64,000 nucleotides of DNA, taken from positions 1-64,000 of the forward strand of contig JBJXGV010000014.1 of assembly GCA_046160485.1 (NCBI GenBank), read 5' to 3'. The translations under genes were made by a program, and so were the position numbers. How positions within the stretch are numbered: the stretch's first letter is position 1; every line of letters starts with the position of its first letter. The notes under the pieces were generated by a model. It ran no database searches. It had not been told where the DNA came from and saw nothing but the letters and a program-made list of their open reading frames with translations. Positions 52,281 through 61,394 of the stretch are shown one piece after another. The stretch is from JBJXGV01 sp046160485. GTDB taxonomy: Bacteria; Orphanbacterota; Orphanbacteria; JBJXGV01.

Positions 52281-52379
52281 GGCGCTGCGGATTCTACCGG
52301 TAAATCCACATGTTGTTGGGGATTTTCTTGACACCTGCGGTCGACGCGCGCAACCGCTCGCGGCATCGGCGTCGAGCCA

Positions 52380-55160
52380 TCAGTTCACCTCGACCGGCTC
52401 GCCGCCTGGCGCGAGTCGATTCAGTTCGTCGAACCAATTCGTGACGAGCGTCACGTGCGTGCGGTCGATGCCCGCGGCGTCATCGGCCTGGAAGAGAATG
52501 AACCCCTCGCCGTCGGCGGTGACGTCGTAGCCGGGAAACGGCGTGACGTCGACGAACTCGCCGCGGAACAACTCGACCGGCTTCTCGATGCGAAGGCCGC
52601 TCTCCAAGCGCTCGACGCGCGCCGACAACATCGCGCCCCCGTTCTGAAACAGGATCTCGCTTCCCGATCGCGCCCACCGCGGGTAGTTGCCGCCATCCCA
52701 CGACACCTGCCACTTCGCGACGCCGGGCGTGATGCTTTGCACGTAAACCTCGTTGCGGCCCGACTCCGTGGAGACGTATGCGACCCACGCGCCGTCAGGG
52801 GAAATATCCGGAGTCCACTCGATCGCCGCCGTGTTCGCGAACGGCACGAACGCGCCCAACTTCATCTTCCCGCCCGCGTCGCGCGAGACAGGCGCGAGCA
52901 GGATGTCCCAATTGGTCGTTTTCGAAAGGCTATGCAGCGCGAGCGTGCGTCCATCGGGGGAGAACGAGATAGGCCACGTGTAGTCGTCGCCGTACTCGAA
53001 GAGCAGATGCTCGCCGCCGATGCCATCGGCGCGGCGCGCGACGACCGACGAAGGCTCGGCCGTGTGCAGGACGTCCCGGCCGTCCGGCGTCCAAACGATG
53101 TTCGTCACCGACCGTCTGTCGAACGTCAGGCGCGTCGGCGTTCCGCGCTCGAGATCGTAGATCCACAAGTTCGGCGGTGTCGTGGCATCGACGGAGACGC
53201 AGACGGCGAGACGCTTGCCGTCGGGCGACACGCGCGGGCACGAGAAACCCTCGGGCTCCGAGATCGTTCGCTGGACGTTGCCGCGGCGATCGACCAAAAC
53301 GATGCGGCTGACGTTCGCGCGATCGGCTTCCGTGTTCGCGCGGTACAAGAGCCGGCCGTTGCCGCTCACCCAGTACTCCGCGCTCCCGTCGCCGGAAGTC
53401 TGGTCTCCCGTGTACGCGAGCACGCCCTCGACGACGGCGACGCCGGGACCAGTCACTTCGAGCCGGTCGAGATCGAACGGCGCGGCGAGGAGATCTCCGT
53501 GCCGGACGTAGAGCAGGTGTCCGGTCGGCGACCATCGCGGCGCGGAGCCGCCGCGGACGAGCGTCTTCACTTCGCCCGATTTTGGAACCCAGACGTCGAT
53601 GTCGGCCTCGTCGTATGTCTCGCCGCGACGCTGCGCCATGAAAAGGATGGCGCCGCCGGGAAGCGCGAATGGCCAGCGGTGGGTGCGCTCGTTCGTCGCC
53701 GTCGCGAGCGTGGTGATCGGCGTGAGCTCGCCGCCATCGACGGGCACGCGATGCAGCCCCGTCTCCGTATGCGGCGCGATGACGATCGAGCCGTCGTCTG
53801 ACCACGTGGCGCCGCGCGGCTCGCGCACGTCGCAGATTCGCACCGGCGAACCGCCGCCCGCGGGCACCTTGTAGAGCGCCTCGCGCGTGAAGATGCCGAT
53901 CCACGCGCCGTCCGGTGAGAAGAAGGGGCTGCGAACGCCTTCGAGGCCTTCGACACGGCGCGCGTCGAAGCTGTCGAGCCGGCGCAGGAAGAGGTGTTGT
54001 CCTTGCCCGAATCCAGCGACGAAAGCGATCGTCGCTCCGTCCGGCGAGAGCACCGCGGCGGGCGCAAGCTCCTGCGTCAGGTCCTCGGCGTCGAGGAGGT
54101 TCACCGAGAGGCGCAGCCGCTCCGCGTTCGAGCGCTCCGCGCGAGGCGGCATCGAGAGGGTCGCGGCGAGCGCGATGGCGCACGCGCCGGCGACCAGCCA
54201 GGGGACGAGGCGCGTCGCGCGGCCGCCTTTCGTCGCGCGAGCCTGCGACGACGACGCCGCCGTGCCGGCGACCGCCGCGCCGGCGTCGTCGAGCGTCGCG
54301 TCCTCGAGCGCGATCCGCACGTCGCCGATCGACTGCGCGCGGCGGCGCGGGTCCTTCCGCAAGCATCGCTCCACCACGGTGGCGACGGACCGCGGCGCGC
54401 GCGCGTCGAGCAGCTTCCACGCGGGCTCGCTCTTCAGGACCGACGCGAGCGTGTCGGAGACGGTGTCGCCCTCGAACGCGCGGCGCGCGGTCAGCATTTC
54501 GTAAACGACGCATCCGAACGCCCAGATATCGGCGCGGCGATCGACGGGCGTTCCGCGCGCCTGCTCCGGGCTCATGTACGCGGCGGTGCCGAGGATCACG
54601 CCGGCCATCGTCGCCGGCGACGTGAGCGTCGGCGAGTTCGAGAGATTGAGCGCCGAGCCGCCGCTCACCGCGTGCGCCGACTCGACGATCTTCGCGAGGC
54701 CGAAGTCGAGCACCTTCACCTTGCCGTCGGGCGCGAGCTGCACGTTGGCGGGCTTGAGGTCGCGGTGCCCGATGCCGGCGTCGTGCGCGGCCTCGAGCGC
54801 CTCCGCGATCGCGAGCGCGATGCGCCGCGCCTCATCGAGCGGGATCGCGCCGCGCGCGATTCGATCGCCGAGCGTTTCGCCAGGAACAAGTTCCATCGCG
54901 AGAAAGCGCGTCCCGCCGTGTTCGCTCAGACCGTAGATCCCGGCGATGTTCGGGTGATTCAGCGACGCGAGCATCTTCGCCTCGCGCTCGAAGCGCGCGA
55001 GCCGCTCCGCGTCGTGCGCGAACGCGTCCGGAAGAAGCTTGATCGCGACCTCGCGGTCGAGCGCCGTGTCGCGCGCGCGGTAGACCTCGCCCATGCCGCC
55101 GGCGCCGAGTGGCGCGAGAATTTCATAGGGGCCGAGGCGCGTGCCGGGGGTGAGGGACAT
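52380..55160 (-). CDS. Ser/Thr kinase with TolB/WD40-like propeller
   Basis: A 926-residue kinase starting MSLTPGTRLGPYEILAPLG (ATG 55160); the open frame reaches 55472, but those codons lie in the divergent promoter region. It has GAGGMGEVY, Lys41 in VAIKLL, HRDLKPANV (preceded by IG rather than IV), DFG, SPEQARGTPVDRRADI, and one transmembrane helix (VPWLVAGACAIALAATL). The propeller has blades AVLSPDGATIAFVAG, FSPDGAWIGIFT, VSPDGKRLAVCV, FSPDGRTLALHS and ISPDGAWVAYVS. It is divergent from the haloperoxidase gene. Confidence 0.93.
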   Translation of the reverse strand: MSLTPGTRLGPYEILAPLGAGGMGEVYRARDTALDREVAIKLLPDAFAHDAERLARFEREAKMLASLNHPNIAGIYGLSEHGGTRFLAMELVPGETLGDRIARGAIPLDEARRIALAIAEALEAAHDAGIGHRDLKPANVQLAPDGKVKVLDFGLAKIVESAHAVSGGSALNLSNSPTLTSPATMAGVILGTAAYMSPEQARGTPVDRRADIWAFGCVVYEMLTARRAFEGDTVSDTLASVLKSEPAWKLLDARAPRSVATVVERCLRKDPRRRAQSIGDVRIALEDATLDDAGAAVAGTAASSSQARATKGGRATRLVPWLVAGACAIALAATLSMPPRAERSNAERLRLSVNLLDAEDLTQELAPAAVLSPDGATIAFVAGFGQGQHLFLRRLDSFDARRVEGLEGVRSPFFSPDGAWIGIFTREALYKVPAGGGSPVRICDVREPRGATWSDDGSIVIAPHTETGLHRVPVDGGELTPITTLATATNERTHRWPFALPGGAILFMAQRRGETYDEADIDVWVPKSGEVKTLVRGGSAPRWSPTGHLLYVRHGDLLAAPFDLDRLEVTGPGVAVVEGVLAYTGDQTSGDGSAEYWVSGNGRLLYRANTEADRANVSRIVLVDRRGNVQRTISEPEGFSCPRVSPDGKRLAVCVSVDATTPPNLWIYDLERGTPTRLTFDRRSVTNIVWTPDGRDVLHTAEPSSVVARRADGIGGEHLLFEYGDDYTWPISFSPDGRTLALHSLSKTTNWDILLAPVSRDAGGKMKLGAFVPFANTAAIEWTPDISPDGAWVAYVSTESGRNEVYVQSITPGVAKWQVSWDGGNYPRWARSGSEILFQNGGAMLSARVERLESGLRIEKPVELFRGEFVDVTPFPGYDVTADGEGFILFQADDAAGIDRTHVTLVTNWFDELNRLAPGGEPVEVN

Positions 55161-55401
55161 CGCGCCGGAGAGTACCCCACGACGGCGTGGCGCGGTAGCG
55201 AGGACTCGCGCGCCGCCGGAGTGACGCGGCGAGCGAAACGCGCGCCGTGGGAGTGGCGCGGCGTCCACGCGAAGTGAAATATGCGGATGGCGCGGCGTCC
55301 GGGCCGGATGTCGATCGCTCGCGTTCGCGCGCGCTTGCGGTGATGCGCCGTCCGGCGCGCGCCGTCGATCGTCCTCTCCATCGCGGAACGGAGGTCGCCT
55401 C

Positions 55402-56775
55402 ATGCGCGGCATGAAAAGCTGGATCGGATGCGGTGTGGTGCTCGTCGCACTCTTGGCCGGTTGCGGAGACAACGATCCCGTTTCGCCCGACGTCTTTCCA
55501 CCAGCCGGCGCTTCGTCGTCGGAAGTGCCGCGCGCGTGGTTCGATCTCTACCTCACGCTCACGAAGCAGACCGCCGGGTTCACGCCGCCTGTCGCGTCGC
55601 GTGCGTTCGGCTACGCGGGCGTGGCGCTCTACGAAGCGCTCGTTCCAGGAATGCCCGGGCACCAGACGCTCGCGGGGCAGCTCAACGACCTCAATTCGCT
55701 CCCCGAGCCCGAGGCCGGCTCCGACTACGATTGGCCGACGGTCGCCAACAGCGTTCTCGCAAGCATGGCGCGCCATCTCTACCCTACGGCGACGGTCGCG
55801 AACCTCGAGGCGATCACGAATCTCGAAGCGCAGTTCTCCGACCCGCGGCCCGCAGGAGTTTCCGAAGCGACGTTCGAGCGCTCGACCACGCGCGGGCGCG
55901 TCATCGCGGACGCGATCTTCATTTGGTCGCTCTCCGACGGCGGGCACGAAGGGTATCTGCGCAACTTCCCCGCGAGTTATGTGCCGCCGGTCGGCCCGGG
56001 CCTTTGGGAGCCGACGCCGCGCCCAGGAGGCCTGCCGCCGCTGCCGGCGCTGCAACCGTACTGGGGCGCGAACCGGCCGTTCGTCCTCGCCGCGGGCGGG
56101 AACCCCAACGTCGTGTGCGAGCCCGCGGCGCCGACCGCGTTCTCGACGGACACGAACTCGCAGTGCTTCGCGGAGGCAATCGAGGTCTACGCGGCGGTGA
56201 ATAACATCACTGCGGAGGAGGAGGCGATCGCGCGCTTCTGGTCGGATGACGCCGGCACCACCCCGACGCCGCCCGGGCATTCGATATCGATCCTCACGCA
56301 AGTGCTCGTGATGGAGAACGCGTCGCTTGCGACGGCGGCCGAGGCGTACGCGAAGGTCGGCATCGCCGTCGCCGACGCGTTCATCTCGTGCTGGAGCGCG
56401 AAATATCAGTTCAATCTTCTGCGCCCTATCACTTACATCAACCAACACATCGACACGGCGTGGGCGCCGCTGCTCGCGACGCCGCCGTTTCCCGAACACA
56501 CCTCGGGGCATTCGGTGCAGTCGGGCGCCGCGTTCGGCGTGATGGAGGAACTCTTCGGCGCGAGCTACGCGTTCGTCGATCACACGCACGACGCGCGCGG
56601 ATTGCCGGCGCACTCCTTCGCGTCGTTCGACGCAGCGGCGAGCGAGGCCGCGATCTCGCGGCTCTACGGCGGCATCCACTTCCGGCCCGCGATCGAGGCT
56701 GGCATCACGCAGGGGCGCTGCATCGCCGGCGAGGTCGCGGCGCTCGACTTCCTGAGGCCGCGCCGGGAGCGCTAA
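55402..56775 (+). CDS. Vanadium-dependent haloperoxidase-like (PAP2 superfamily) lipoprotein
   Basis: A 457-residue protein. A lipobox LAGC places the lipidated Cys at about residue 21. The oxyanion site of the vanadium haloperoxidase/PAP2 fold is visible as KYQFNLLRPITY (Lys, Arg), then PPFPEHTSGHSVQSGA (Ser-Gly-His) and SRLYGGIHFRPAIEAG (Arg, His). These enzymes either oxidise halides with peroxide when vanadate is bound or act as phosphatases. The long N-terminal part (about 40-300) is typical of bacterial family members. ATG 55402 has GGAGGT seven bases upstream. A scrap of the same gene recurs at 60058-60148. Confidence 0.86.
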   Translation: MRGMKSWIGCGVVLVALLAGCGDNDPVSPDVFPPAGASSSEVPRAWFDLYLTLTKQTAGFTPPVASRAFGYAGVALYEALVPGMPGHQTLAGQLNDLNSLPEPEAGSDYDWPTVANSVLASMARHLYPTATVANLEAITNLEAQFSDPRPAGVSEATFERSTTRGRVIADAIFIWSLSDGGHEGYLRNFPASYVPPVGPGLWEPTPRPGGLPPLPALQPYWGANRPFVLAAGGNPNVVCEPAAPTAFSTDTNSQCFAEAIEVYAAVNNITAEEEAIARFWSDDAGTTPTPPGHSISILTQVLVMENASLATAAEAYAKVGIAVADAFISCWSAKYQFNLLRPITYINQHIDTAWAPLLATPPFPEHTSGHSVQSGAAFGVMEELFGASYAFVDHTHDARGLPAHSFASFDAAASEAAISRLYGGIHFRPAIEAGITQGRCIAGEVAALDFLRPRRER

Positions 56776-57169
56776 GCGCCGCTCAACGCTTTCACGAACA
56801 CGATCGCCAGCGCACCGCAAACCACGCCCTCGACCAGTCCCTCCCGAACGCGGCGGCGCGGAATACCCACGAGGCGAGCGCGGGAACTGTGCTATTGTCT
56901 CGCCGCGTTGGCCGAACGGCCCTCCTGATTCCCCTCCCGTTTCGATTGCGGCGAAACGGCCACCCTGATTCCCCTCCCGTTTCCATCGCGGCGACTTTGC
57001 TTCCGGCCGAAGAAAGGCCCCGTCAGTACTCCGGGGCGCGCTCGCGAAGTTCGCGTGTGCGTTCTTGCGCGACCGCATAGTTATCACTGTTGAAGAGGCC
57101 GGCCTCGGCCGGCGCACTCCTGATCCCGACTCCGCGACCATCAACCGTTCATTTGGAAGGAGTTCCATC
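56776..57169 (+). other. Intergenic region with tandem repeat, no supported gene
   Basis: This 394-nt interval holds the end of the haloperoxidase transcript, the two direct repeat units at 56913-56991, and the leader of the modular repeat protein. A GC-rich palindromic stretch GGCCGGCCTCGGCCGGC lies near 57099-57115. I find no gene in it. Confidence 0.5.
56913..56991. repeat. Two tandem direct repeats of about 39-40 bp
   Basis: Unit 1 (56913-56951) and unit 2 (56952-56991) share CGAACGGCC / CGAAACGGCC, then CCTGATTCCCCTCCCGTTTC, then GAT/CAT-TGCGG/CGCGG. They differ at a few positions only. Function unknown; such repeats can be remnants of mini-transposable or regulatory elements. Confidence 0.8.
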
Positions 57170-59878
57170 ATGCATTCTGCGCGTAAGATTCTCCTCCTGC
57201 TCGCTCTCGCTATCGCTATCGGCGCGGCCGTTCGTCCGGCCCTCGCCGCCGGACCGATCGTCTCGGGCGAAACCCTCGCGGGCACCCTGGCCGGCCCGAC
57301 CTTCACAGAATCGTGGACGTTCACCGGGACGACCGGAGACCGCGTTCTCCTCGCGGCTGCGACTACGAGCGGCGCGGTGAACACGAACATCGTCGTCAAG
57401 AATCCGAGCGGCGTGACCATCCTCTCGTCTTCGACCGACCGGGGCGAACTCCTGCTCGCGGCCACGGGAACCTTCACGATCGATATCTCGGACGTCGGCC
57501 TCAACGACGCGGGAACCTACAACCTCTGCTTCGTCGACCTCACCGCAGGGCCGCTCACGAGTGCCGGAGATCCTGACGGCGGAGCGATCGTCTCGAGCGA
57601 CGTGAAGACCGGCACGATGGTCGTGGCGGACTTCGATGCGTACACGTTCTCCGGTACGAGCGGCGACCGTGTCCTCATAGACGCCGTCACCACCAGCGGC
57701 TCGCTCGACACGTGGATCTACCTCTATCCCCCCGCCGGCGCCGGCGCCGTCATCAACTCCTTCGCCGCCGACCGCGCCGAGATCCAGCTCACTGCCACCG
57801 GCACGTACACGATCGTCATCGAGGACAACCTCAACAACACGCCCGGCGGCTACAGCATGTCGTTCCTCAACGTCACGAGCGGGCCGTTCACCAACGGCAG
57901 CGACATCGACGGCGGGGCGATCGCCTCCAACGAGATCAAGACCGGACAGTTCAACCAGGGGGTCGACTTCGACGCGTACACGTTCTCCGGCACGACCGGG
58001 CAGCGCATCGTCGTCGGCGGCGTCGCGACCGGCGCCGGCACGCACAACACGCAGATCTCCGTCTACCCCGCGGGCGGCGGCGCGGCGCTCACCTTCACCG
58101 CCACCGACCGATTCGACGTCCAGCTCACGACCTCCGGCACCTACACACTCGTCATCGAGGACAACCTCAACAACGACGTCGGCACGTACACCATCTCATT
58201 CGTCAACCTCACCGCAGGGCCGTATGCCGACGGCAGCGATCCCGACGGCGGCGCGATCGTTTCGAGCGACGTGAAGACCGGCACGATGAGCGGCGTGGCG
58301 GACTTCGATGCGTACACGTTCTCCGGTACGAGCGGCGACCGTGTCCTCATAGACGCCGTCACCACCAGCGGCTCGCTCGACACGTGGATCTACCTCTATC
58401 CCCCCGGCGGTGGCGGCGCCGTCATCAACTCCTTCGCCGCCGACCGCGCCGAGATCCAGCTCACCGCCACCGGCACGTACACGATCGTCATCGAGGACAA
58501 CCTCAACAACACGCCCGGCGGCTACAGCATGTCGTTCCTCAACGTCACGAGCGGGCCGTTCACCAACGGCAGCGACATCGACGGCGGCGTGATCGTCTCC
58601 AACGAGATCAAGACCGGACAGTTCAACCAGGGCGTCGACTTCGATGGATTCACGTTCGAGGGGACGGCGGGAGATCGTATCGTCGTCGCGGGCGTCGCGA
58701 CCGGCGCCGGCACGCACAACACGCAAATCTCCGTCTACCCCGCGGGCGGCGGCGGGGCGCTCGCCTCCACTTCCACCGACCGATTCGACGTCCAGCTCAC
58801 GACCTCCGGCACCCATACCCTCGTCATCGAGGACAACCTCAACAACGACGCCGGCACGTACACCATCTCATTCGTCAACATCACTCAGGGTCCGCTGAAG
58901 GATGCGAACGACGCCGACGGCGGCGTCATCACGTCGAATGACATCAAGAGCGGAACGATGAGCGGCGTCGCTGACTTCGATGGGTACCAATTCGTGGGTT
59001 CCATTGGGAACCGCGTGCTCATTAGCGCGGTGACGACGAGCGGCTCGCTCGACACTTGGATCTATCTCTATCCGCCAAGCGGCGGCGGTGCCGTCGTCAC
59101 CTCGTTCGCTGGGGACCGCGCCGAGTTCCAGCTCACGTCGACCGGGTTGCACACGATCGTCATCGAGGACAACGGCAACAACACCGCCGGCGGCTACAAC
59201 ATGTCGTTCCTCAACGTCAGCGCCGGCCCGATGAGCGGCGGCACGCCGGAAACCGACGGCGGCCCCGTCATCGCGGGACCGATGAACGGTTCGGCGCTGG
59301 CGGCGTCGGACTTCGACGGCTACACGTTCTTCGGCACGAGCGGGCAAACCGCGAACATCACCGCGGCCGTCACGTCGGGCCCGATGAACACGCAGATCTC
59401 GCTTTATCCTCCAGGTGGCGGCGGCGCGCTACTCTCGACGACGACCGACAACGTCGTCCAGGCCCTGAGCGCGACCGGAACGTACACGATCGTGATCGAG
59501 GACAACCTGCAGGATCAAACCGGGAACTACACGCTGACCGTGACCGGGACTTCGTTCGCAACGGATGTTCCCGGCGGTGACCTCGAGCCGGCGGAGGCGT
59601 TCCGCACGACGCTCTTCCCGGCGTCGCCGAGCCCGTTCCTCAACTCGACGCGCCTCGACTTCCGCGTCGCGCAAGAAGGGCCGGTGCAACTTCGGATCTA
59701 CGACGTCACCGGATCGCTTGTGCGCACGCTCGTCGACGAGACGCTGCGGCCCGGCGCGCATCCCGCCGTGTGGGACGGCATCGACAGCAACGGATCGCGC
59801 GTCGCGAGCGGCATCTACTACGTGCAGCTTCAAACGGGCGGCGAGGTGAAGAAACAGAAGGTCGTGCGCATCCGATAG
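57170..59878 (+). CDS. Large exported modular repeat protein with FlgD-like sorting domain
   Basis: A 902-residue protein. ATG 57170 has GGAAGGAG about seven bases upstream and begins a signal peptide (ARKILLLLALAIAIGAAV). The body consists of seven beta-modules of about 110 residues, each with GDRVLIDAVTTSGSxDTWIYLYPP..., DRAEIQLTATGTYTIVIEDN and ...SFLNVTSGP; these look like PPC (pre-peptidase C-terminal)-type domains. They alternate in two flavours (A: TSGDRVLI; B: TTGQRIVV/TAGDRIVV), and one A-B pair is duplicated at near identity (672 bp apart). The C-terminal tail is the sorting domain: FPASPSPFLNSTRL, IYDVTGSLVRTLV, WDGIDSNGSRVASGIYYVQL. No catalytic motif. A strong terminator follows the gene. 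Confidence 0.88.
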   Translation: MHSARKILLLLALAIAIGAAVRPALAAGPIVSGETLAGTLAGPTFTESWTFTGTTGDRVLLAAATTSGAVNTNIVVKNPSGVTILSSSTDRGELLLAATGTFTIDISDVGLNDAGTYNLCFVDLTAGPLTSAGDPDGGAIVSSDVKTGTMVVADFDAYTFSGTSGDRVLIDAVTTSGSLDTWIYLYPPAGAGAVINSFAADRAEIQLTATGTYTIVIEDNLNNTPGGYSMSFLNVTSGPFTNGSDIDGGAIASNEIKTGQFNQGVDFDAYTFSGTTGQRIVVGGVATGAGTHNTQISVYPAGGGAALTFTATDRFDVQLTTSGTYTLVIEDNLNNDVGTYTISFVNLTAGPYADGSDPDGGAIVSSDVKTGTMSGVADFDAYTFSGTSGDRVLIDAVTTSGSLDTWIYLYPPGGGGAVINSFAADRAEIQLTATGTYTIVIEDNLNNTPGGYSMSFLNVTSGPFTNGSDIDGGVIVSNEIKTGQFNQGVDFDGFTFEGTAGDRIVVAGVATGAGTHNTQISVYPAGGGGALASTSTDRFDVQLTTSGTHTLVIEDNLNNDAGTYTISFVNITQGPLKDANDADGGVITSNDIKSGTMSGVADFDGYQFVGSIGNRVLISAVTTSGSLDTWIYLYPPSGGGAVVTSFAGDRAEFQLTSTGLHTIVIEDNGNNTAGGYNMSFLNVSAGPMSGGTPETDGGPVIAGPMNGSALAASDFDGYTFFGTSGQTANITAAVTSGPMNTQISLYPPGGGGALLSTTTDNVVQALSATGTYTIVIEDNLQDQTGNYTLTVTGTSFATDVPGGDLEPAEAFRTTLFPASPSPFLNSTRLDFRVAQEGPVQLRIYDVTGSLVRTLVDETLRPGAHPAVWDGIDSNGSRVASGIYYVQLQTGGEVKKQKVVRIR
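57573..58905 (+). repeat. Recent 672-bp tandem duplication (two A-B module pairs)
   Basis: The segment from the Asp-Pro-Asp-Gly-Gly motif at about 57573 recurs with an offset of exactly 672 bp (224 codons). For example, TACACGTTCTCCGGTACGAG is at 57641 and again at 58313, and CGAGATCAAGACCGGACAG is at 57931 and 58603. Long runs match base for base, including silent positions, so the duplication is recent or homogenised by gene conversion. Confidence 0.9.
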
Positions 59879-59966
59879 CGGGTGCGGATGCGGGCCCGGT
59901 CACCGCGAACGCGGGCCCCGGGCCGCGAAGGACTTCACGCCGCGCCCAGGGCGGCGACGAAAACAA

Positions 59967-60010
59967 CGCGCCCGGCTGGAGCGATCAGGCTCCGGCCGGG
60001 CGCGCGTTTT
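59967..60010 (+). terminator. Strong intrinsic terminator
   Basis: CGCGCCCGGCTGGAGC (59967-59982) pairs with GCTCCGGCCGGGCGCG (59989-60004) with a single G-U, closing a six-base loop, and is followed by CGTTTT. It lies 89 bp after the stop of the modular repeat gene. Confidence 0.85.
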
Positions 60011-60057
60011 GCCTCACTTCGAAAGCTCGAAGATGCGCTCGACGGGGCAGACTTCCA

Positions 60058-60148
60058 CAGCCCGGCGTGGGAGCCGCTGCGAGCGACGCCGCCGTTTCCC
60101 GAACACACCTCGGGGCGTTTGGTGCGGCGCGGCGCCGCGTCGAGCTAA
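60058..60148 (+). pseudogene. Duplicated fragment of the vanadium haloperoxidase-like gene
   Basis: GCGTGGGAGCCGCTGCGAGC and the following run (about 60064-60140) match the haloperoxidase gene at about 56458-56535 with scattered substitutions. In frame it reads AWEPLRATPPFPEHTSGRLVRRGAASS, stop; the intact gene reads AWAPLLATPPFPEHTSGHSVQSGAAFG. The Ser-Gly-His active-site motif has become Ser-Gly-Arg. The fragment is only about 30 codons, sits in the 316-bp gap after the repeat-protein gene and has no start codon of its own. The rest of the gap (59879-60194) holds the terminator and nothing else I can support. Confidence 0.8.
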
Positions 60149-60194
60149 ACGCGCGGGCTTGCGCGCACCCCGCGCCGCGATCGTGGCGCGGCGG

Positions 60195-61193
60195 TCAACG
60201 GATGACGACCATTCTTCGGGCCGCCGAGAATTCGGGCCCGTCGCCGCGCAGGAAGTAGACGCCCGCCGGGAGCGGGCCGTGCGGCCCGGCGTTCCAATCC
60301 GACGTGATGCTCTGACTTCCCGTCTCCGCACTCACCGGCGCGAGACGCCCGACGCTGCGACCGGCCACGTCGAACAGCTCGAAGCGCACTGTTTGCGCGC
60401 GCGATGATTCGAAGGAAAGCACCGTCGTGCCCCGGCACGGGTTCGGTCGAATCGCGAGGCTCGGGTCACTAGGAGAAAGCGGAGAGGGAACCGCGGTGCC
60501 TTCGACGAAGTGAACGGTCATCGACCAATTGTCCGCGCCGACTTCTGCGGACGACGGTAAGACGTTTCCGCCCACCGAAGTGGAGTTGCCCCTCGCGAAA
60601 CCCAGCTCGATCGGCGCTCCCTGCGCCGAGAAATCCGGATGACTCGATTCATCCCAGAACTCGCACGGCGGCTGATTGACGACTTCGAAGAAGCTCGACT
60701 CGGCGAGCCCCAACTCGGTGTGCGTGGACCAACCCCCGGCTGCGGAGGTCAGAGCGAATCCGGCGACGTAGAGTCGATCGTTCTGTCGCACCATCGGCCG
60801 TTCGCTCTGCACGGGATTGCTCCCCGCGAGAGGGGCGCTGTCGATCGAGAAGTCGAGTGTAACGATCACGCCCTCCGCCGCCGGGTCGACGACCGCGCCT
60901 GCCATCTTGAAAAACGTCCAGACCCACGACGCGCAAAAGCCGCCGGCCGGCGCGCCTGCGGGAAGGTCGTGCCGCACAGTCAGCGCCGGAGATGGGTTTC
61001 CGTCGCCGGAGAGTTGCGCGACGATCGACCCGCCGCCCGATCCACCCTGCACCAGTTCCTCGGTGAAGCTCCCCGCGTCGAAGTCCGACTCGGTGAACGT
61101 GAGCTGTGCGGCAGCCGTCGACACGGTGAGCAACATGCCGAGGAAAGCCGCGGCCCAACCCAACAACGGCGTGATGAAGATGCGAAACGTCAT
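60195..61193 (-). CDS. Exported protein of unknown function with FlgD-like sorting domain
   Basis: A 332-residue protein starting ATG 61193 (AGGAGGGT about eight bases upstream) with a signal peptide (RIFITPLLGWAAAFLGMLLTVSTAAAQ). Residues about 30-245 form a beta-rich domain I do not recognise, with TFTESDFDAGSF and LDFSIDSAPLAGSNPVQ; it resembles a jelly-roll/carbohydrate-binding fold only in general composition. The C-terminal tail is the sorting domain: AIRPNPCRGTTVLSFES, LFDVAGRSVGRL, GPHGPLPAGVYFLRG. The longer open frame up to 63053 is the antisense shadow of the TPR-CHAT gene. Confidence 0.8.
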   Translation of the reverse strand: MTFRIFITPLLGWAAAFLGMLLTVSTAAAQLTFTESDFDAGSFTEELVQGGSGGGSIVAQLSGDGNPSPALTVRHDLPAGAPAGGFCASWVWTFFKMAGAVVDPAAEGVIVTLDFSIDSAPLAGSNPVQSERPMVRQNDRLYVAGFALTSAAGGWSTHTELGLAESSFFEVVNQPPCEFWDESSHPDFSAQGAPIELGFARGNSTSVGGNVLPSSAEVGADNWSMTVHFVEGTAVPSPLSPSDPSLAIRPNPCRGTTVLSFESSRAQTVRFELFDVAGRSVGRLAPVSAETGSQSITSDWNAGPHGPLPAGVYFLRGDGPEFSAARRMVVIR

Positions 61194-61394
61194 GCGCGTG
61201 ACCCTCCTGCGCCCGACTCGGGCGCGTCCGCGAGTGTGGTCCGATTCCTCCGCCGGCAGCGGGGCCGGCGAACTCGAAGTTGCCCTGGAACGCGAAATCT
61301 GTTTGTGGAGGGCGCCGCGTCTTTCACCTCGCCCCGCGAATTCTGGCCGGCGACGATGACGGATCATGGGGAGCTGCGATACCATCGAGCGATT

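Noticed and set aside
55123..57504. Minus-strand frame of 793 codons
   Set aside because: Antisense to the haloperoxidase gene, very Arg-rich, with no recognisable domain.
57573..58905. CRISPR-like regularity
   Set aside because: The repeated units are 672 bp, in-frame protein modules, not short direct repeats with spacers.
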